Below are positions 59,369-64,000 of a DNA stretch of 64,000 nucleotides, one piece after another. This stretch comes from Phlegmacium glaucopus. Its lineage: Eukaryota; Basidiomycota; Agaricomycetes; Agaricales; Cortinariaceae. The notes below the pieces were generated by a model. It searched no databases and had not been told where the DNA came from. It worked only from the letters and a program-made list of their open reading frames with translations. The position numbers and the translations under genes were made by a program. How positions within the stretch are numbered: the stretch's first letter is position 1; each line of letters starts with the position of its first letter. The stretch covers positions 500,570-564,569 of the forward strand of contig MU130378.1 in NCBI GenBank assembly GCA_015039465.1. The letters are read 5' to 3'.

Positions 59369-60535
59369 ATGGCATCAACAGATACGCACTCTATTCATCA
59401 CGTTGCGATCCTGGATGATTATCAAGGGGTCGCACTAAGTAGTGCTGATTGGACTCCTTTGAAAGGGAGGGTGGTCATTGATGTGTTCGCAGACACAATT
59501 CTAGATGAAGATGGCCTCGTTCGCAGGTTGGAGAAGTACGAAATCATCTGTGCAATGCGAGAACGCACAAAGTTTCCTCGTTCTTTAATTGACAGGTTGC
59601 CCAAACTTCGGTATGTATAGTTACATATAACCTTCGACAGTGCGATAGTTTAATATACATAGATTGATCGCTACGACCGGCCCATACAATGCAGGGATCG
59701 ACTCTCTTTATGCCAAAAGCAAGGGCATCGTTGTATCAGGCACTGGTGGTGCAGGAAACGCCACTGGGGAACATATCTGGGCATTGATCCTCGCGACAGT
59801 ACGGTACATCACGGTTGAAGACGCTAATGTGAAGTCAGGAAATGTTCAATGGCAGAGTACTATGCCGCTTGGTTTGGCAGGTCGCACATTGGGCCTTGTA
59901 GGTGCGGGAAGGCTAGGAGCCTTTACCGCTAAGGTGAGCATCCTCAACCTTGATAAGGAGAAAATTACTCATTTGGCTTTGCTATGCTATGGGTTATATA
60001 GATCGCCAAAGCTTTCAATATGAAAGTCATTGCATGGTCGCCGAATTTGACGCTAGAACGTGCCCAGGCGGCAGGTGTAGGCTACGTCGAGACCAAGGCT
60101 GAACTGTTCAAACAAAGCGACGTCATCTCTATTCACATGGTTCTTTCGGACACTACTCGTCATATGATAACTTACGAGGACCTGGCCGTTATGAAACCTA
60201 CAGCTTTCTTCATCAACACTTCGAGAGGGCCTCTTGTTGACGAAACTGCCTTGATCAAGATCTTAAAGGAAGAACGGATCGCTGGCGCGGGGTTGGATGT
60301 TTTTGACGTTGAGCCATTGCCCCTCGACCATCCGATTCGCAGTCTCAAGAGGGTTACACTCAGCCCCCACACCGGATACCTTACGGACAGCAATTATGAA
60401 GTGAGTATCCTCTTGATCGTCTCATTTTTGATATCTCATGAGTCTCTCGTTTGGAAGGTATTCTGGGGACAGACTGTGGAAAATATCATCAATTTTTTGG
60501 ATGGTAAACCAACGAATCTGCTGGTGCGGAAATAG
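59369..60535 (+). CDS. D-2-hydroxyacid dehydrogenase
   Basis: NAD(P)-dependent oxidoreductase of the D-isomer-specific 2-hydroxyacid dehydrogenase family (phosphoglycerate, glyoxylate or hydroxypyruvate reductase type). The ATG at 59369 gives MASTDTHSIHHVAILDDYQG. The Rossmann motif LGLVGAGRLGAFTAK lies at about 59890-59935. After an intron come IAKAFNMKVIAWSPNLTLER and the catalytic set: Arg in INTSRGPLVDE, Glu in GAGLDVFDVEPLP, and His in LSPHTGYLT near 60370. The last exon resumes VFWGQTVENIINFLDG, with stop TAG 60533-60535. Three introns. All catalytic residues are present; the exact substrate cannot be told. It starts 132 bp after RPN2. Confidence 0.9.
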
Positions 60536-60691
60536 TGTAGTAGTACTACCGTAAAATGAATTTGAGTGTGACAAATGGTTTGATCACGTGCTTCAGTGGG
60601 GAAGATCATAACTTTTTAGCAGCCTTTTTAAGTTTTGCCTGTTTCTCGTTTCTTTTCATCTTTCATCTTCGCCACTCGTTATACGACAATC

Positions 60692-62574
60692 ATGGATGCT
60701 ACAGAATCTCGTACTATGAAGGCCCGTAGGGATGGTGAGCCCTTCATCACCTTTCATTATTGTCAATCTTTAACGCGTTTCTACACAATAGCCTACAAAA
60801 GTAAAGGCGGTCTCAAACAGGACGACCTCAGGCGTCGTCGGGAGGAGCAACAAGTTGAGATCAGAAGGCAAAAGAGGGAAGAGAATATATCAAAAAGACG
60901 CAATTTCCTTCCCTCTGCTGGGAACGACTCTGATGAAGACATTGGTGGTGGCACATGGGATCCCCCTGTAGATGTTTCTTATCGAACCTTCCGCCAACAT
61001 TTTACTCACTCACCTCTTTTTTTAGTTGGCTGAAGAGATGGTCTCTGGTGTCTTCTCCGACGACCCCGAGAGACAGCTAGACGCGACAGCCAAGTTCCGG
61101 AAGCTTCTTTCAAAAGAGAAGAATCCACCCATCGAACGCGTCATCGAGTGCGGTGTCGTCCCTCGATTCGTTGAATTTCTCAAGCATGGACACTCTATGC
61201 TCCAGGTGTGTACCAGATTCCAACTTAACTGCCTATCGATCTCGTCTAAGTATATTTAGTTCGAAGCTGCTTGGGCGCTTACCAATATCGCCTCAGGAAC
61301 TGCTGATCACACTCAAGTCGTTATCAACGCTCAGGCCGTGCCAGAGTTCATCAACCTTCTCTCATCTCCCGTTCTTGATGTTCGTGAGCAGGCAGTTTGG
61401 GCTTTAGGAAACATTGCCGGCGACAGTCCTCAATGCAGAGATTACGTCCTTCAACAAGGCGCTCTTAGGCCTTTGCTTACCTTGTTGAGTGAGAACCACA
61501 AGTTGAGTATGCTTAGGAATGCTACTTGGACCTTGAGCAATTTCTGCAGAGGCAAATCTCCTCAACCAGACTGGGAACTAGTAAGATCTCTTTGTCAGAT
61601 ACACTGGATATGCATTAAGGGCTTGCTTTCCTACTAGATTTCACCCGCTTTGACCGTTTTGACAAAGTTGATCTACTCCCTCGATGATGAAATTTTGATC
61701 GATGCCTGCTGGGCTATTTCGTATCTCTCAGATGGATCGAACGATAAGATCCAGGCAGTCATCGAGTCTGGCGTTTGCAGGCGCCTCGTCGATTTGCTTA
61801 TGCACCAGTCAACATCCGTTCAAACACCAGCACTTCGTTCGGTTGGAAATATTGTCACTGGTGATGATCTTCAAACACAAGTTGTGATCGCATCGGGTGC
61901 TCTATCTGCCCTTCTTTCGTTACTCTCGTCCCCAAAGGATGGTATCCGAAAGGAGGCTTGCTGGACAATATCCAACATTACAGCCGGTTCACCACCACAA
62001 ATTCAAGCCGTTATTGAAGCCAATATCATCCCTCCTCTTATCAATATTCTTCAAAATGCAGACTTCAAAACACGTAAGGAGGCATGCTGGGCCATCTCAA
62101 ATGCCACTTCTGGAGGTCTCCAGGAACCTGCCCAAATTCGCTACCTTGTCTCACAAGGATGCATCAAACCGTTGTGCGATTTGTTGACTATGATGGATAA
62201 CAAGATCATCCAGGTGGCTTTGGACGGTTTAGACAACATTTTAAAGATCGGTGAGCAAGATAAGAATGCAGGCGGCCCTGGTGCTGCGAACCAGTATGCG
62301 ATGTTCGTCGAAGAAGCTGGAGGCATGATAACGATTCACAACCTTCAACAACACGATAATCTGGAAATATACAAGAAGGCTTTCAATATTATGGACAAGT
62401 ACTTCCCAGACGAAGACGAAGTGGACACCGCAATCAGTGCACCAAATGTCGATGCCTCTGGTGCATTCGAGGTCAGTTTATGTTAATTTATTCATGTGCA
62501 GCCTTGTTCTGATTTCTGGACCTTAGTTCCATAACATGAGCGCGCCTCAAGGAGGTTTCCAATTCGGGCAATGA
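60692..62574 (+). CDS. SRP1: importin subunit alpha (karyopherin alpha)
   Basis: Adaptor that binds classical nuclear localisation signals and docks on importin beta. The ATG at 60692 is followed, after an intron, by the basic importin-beta-binding domain ([20 protein letters not shown], then [14 protein letters not shown], about 60800-60905). Armadillo repeats with the NLS-binding Trp/Asn pattern are clear: [62 protein letters not shown] and [13 protein letters not shown] (about 61263-62110). The acidic C-terminus PDEDEVD is followed by a last exon encoding [14 protein letters not shown] and stop TGA 62572-62574. Length (about 530 aa) is normal. Confidence 0.95.
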
Positions 62575-62898
62575 CCAACTAGCCAATATTTGTTTCATAG
62601 TCTTTTCACATCGTGTCAACTTTTTCACGTCGCAATCTGTCTGGCTTATTTGATGTTTTCTACGATTTTTCTATCTTTTTTGCGACTTTCAACGAGATTA
62701 ATAAATGCTGTCCCGTATCTTGATTGCGTTTCAATTCCCACTCCTTGATTAATGCGGTGTGATGGTACTAGATGCTTTGTAAAACATATTCTTTTGTCCT
62801 GGTATGAGGATCGAAGAGAATAACGTGACAACGATTCTCAGTTCAGGTTCAATGCTCCTTTTCATTCTGCCTTGCATCTCGGACTCTCATCTTTCGTC
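62575..62898. other. intergenic region importin alpha / LSM5
   Basis: 3' UTR of importin alpha and promoter of LSM5. No further feature was seen. Confidence 0.5.
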
Positions 62899-63393
62899 AT
62901 GGCTTCACAAATCCTCCCTTTAGGTATGTCTGACCACTGTTTTGTGTGCGTTCCATCCTGAATCAACGAAGAACTTATTGATAAGTGTATTGGATCAAAA
63001 ATATGGGTGATAATGAAGAGTGAACGTGAATTCACTGGCACACTCCTGGGATTCGATGACTACGTTAGTGAGTAACAGTGGCTAAAAGTCGCTAGAAACT
63101 TGGGGGCTAACGTAAAAAAATTCTCATTTTCAGACATTGTACTGGAAGATGTTACTGAATAGTTTGTCTTCTTCTATCTTCCCCGACTATCTAGATAGTT
63201 AACTCTGATTTTTATGTCAGCGAGACCACCCCACAAGGAGTGAAAAAAACCAAGCTAGCGCAGACTTTGCTGAATGGGAGCAACATCGCAATGGTACGTG
63301 CATATATATCCTCTACAAATCAAGTTGACTTACAAACCCACTCGACTACTTTCTTAGCTTATACCTGGGAGCAGCGGACCTGACTCAGGATAG
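62899..63393 (+). CDS. LSM5: U6 snRNA-associated Sm-like protein LSm5
   Basis: Subunit of the LSm1-7 (mRNA decay) and LSm2-8 (U6 snRNA) rings. Five small exons, too short for a simple ORF scan: MASQILPL, then [20 protein letters not shown] and [12 protein letters not shown], then [10 protein letters not shown], then [20 protein letters not shown], then [11 protein letters not shown] with stop TAG 63391-63393. The Sm1 motif ([17 protein letters not shown]) and Sm2 motif ([12 protein letters not shown]) are intact. Each intron is GT-AG (for example GTATGT after the first exon, GTGAGT after DDYV). Length of about 85 aa fits the family. Confidence 0.92.
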
Positions 63394-63891
63394 CAGCTGA
63401 TTTTTATGGCCACTGGCAACCTTCTGTATTGGTACCAATGTTCTCTCCTCGACTTTGCACGCTGCATAAAAATAGCGGAAGTTTGTGCAATATCCTGCGC
63501 GATTGACATACTGGATCGGTTAGAGTGATATTTCTAGGCACTTCCAGGCATCACAAAGTGAATATTGTGTTCGACACTGTGATAACATGACTCCGATTCC
63601 CTGACCCTAACAAGCGTTCACTCAACTTGCAACTTGCAAGCATGGCTTGAATTTAAGTAGGTAACGATGTGCGATTGCCCGTTGTACTGCGCGTTTACCT
63701 AGGAGAGAGCCTCTCATTTTGACCATGCCCTGTACAAGTCAACTGGGCTAGCCGGATATGCGGATTGTATCATTTAATTTTTCGTCTATCTTTCCTAAGA
63801 TGTTAAAAATCGTAGGGCTACATAAGTCATGTGATCGAGACATTCAAGTGAACACGGAAGAAAATCTGCCGATAATTCTACTCATTCAGTC
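63394..63891. other. intergenic region LSM5 / MRPS16
   Basis: About 500 bp with no supported gene; presumably 3' UTR of LSM5 and promoter of the next gene. Confidence 0.5.
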
Positions 63892-64000
63892 ATGGCTATT
63901 CGACTCCGTTTGGCTATGCACGGTCATCGACACCACAGGGTGTTCCATCTCGTCGCCATCGATAGCCAACTGCGACGTGATGCAAAACCTGCCGAACTTT
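63892..64000 (+). CDS. MRPS16: mitochondrial ribosomal protein bS16m, 5' part
   Basis: The gene runs off the window. The ATG at 63892 starts MAIRLRLAMHGHRHHRVFHL, followed by VAIDSQLRRDAKPAEL. This matches the bacterial-type S16 opening (RLRL, HRVFHLVAID, RRDAKP). It is a component of the small subunit of the mitochondrial ribosome. Only 36 codons are visible, so later exons cannot be judged. Confidence 0.88.
   Translation, partial: MAIRLRLAMHGHRHHRVFHLVAIDSQLRRDAKPAEL

Overview
The window is nuclear DNA of a filamentous fungus, most likely a mushroom-forming basidiomycete (Agaricomycetes). Genes are dense (about one per 2.5 kb), on both strands, and cut by many short GT-AG introns of about 45-70 bases. 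The gene set is eukaryotic housekeeping: SPC7/KNL1, PRP19, PRP17, MCM3, RPN2, importin alpha, LSM5 and others. No rRNA, tRNA or CRISPR was seen. Coordinates span start codon to stop codon including introns; splice sites were inferred by eye from frame, GT/AG signals and protein family conservation.

Layout. 1-10.8 kb: UGO1-like mitochondrial carrier (-), a tricalbin-like ER-plasma membrane tether (+), the MTQ2 methyltransferase (-) and uracil-DNA glycosylase (-). 10.9-18.7 kb: a kinesin-6 motor (-) and the kinetochore scaffold SPC7/KNL1 (+), divergent from a 148-bp shared promoter. 19.0-29.2 kb: an unknown Ser/Pro-rich coiled-coil protein (-), ALG10 glucosyltransferase (-), a TauD/JLP1-type dioxygenase (-) and an OPT oligopeptide transporter (+). 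29.5-37.4 kb: PRP19 (-), SGT2 (+), an unusual R1R2R3-MYB plus C2H2 zinc-finger regulator (-) and PRP17 (+). 37.4-40.8 kb: an accessory stretch with a small secreted repeat-peptide precursor (38732-39182) and an unknown gene. 41.3-49.0 kb: MCM3, pyruvate kinase and a GT32-like glycosyltransferase (all +). 49.6-51.2 kb: a young non-autonomous LTR retrotransposon. 51.7-54.2 kb: ribulose-phosphate 3-epimerase with tiny exons (+) and a small secreted or GPI-anchored protein (+). 54.8-64.0 kb: COX13 (-), RPN2 (+), a D-2-hydroxyacid dehydrogenase (+), importin alpha (+), LSM5 (+) and the start of mitochondrial ribosomal protein bS16m (+).

The most notable find is the two-exon gene at 38732-39182. 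It encodes a signal peptide followed by six 13-residue repeats, each ending in Trp-Arg-Arg, plus a seventh repeat cut by a premature stop. This is the architecture of Kex2-processed repeat peptide precursors (the class holding fungal pheromones, repellents and some RiPP precursors). The coding exon has no ATG of its own, so a simple ORF scan misses it. Other second-look items are the LTR element with perfect target-site duplication, the MYB/zinc-finger fusion, the 13-nt and 26-nt exons and a GC-AG intron in the epimerase, and the mitotic bidirectional promoter.
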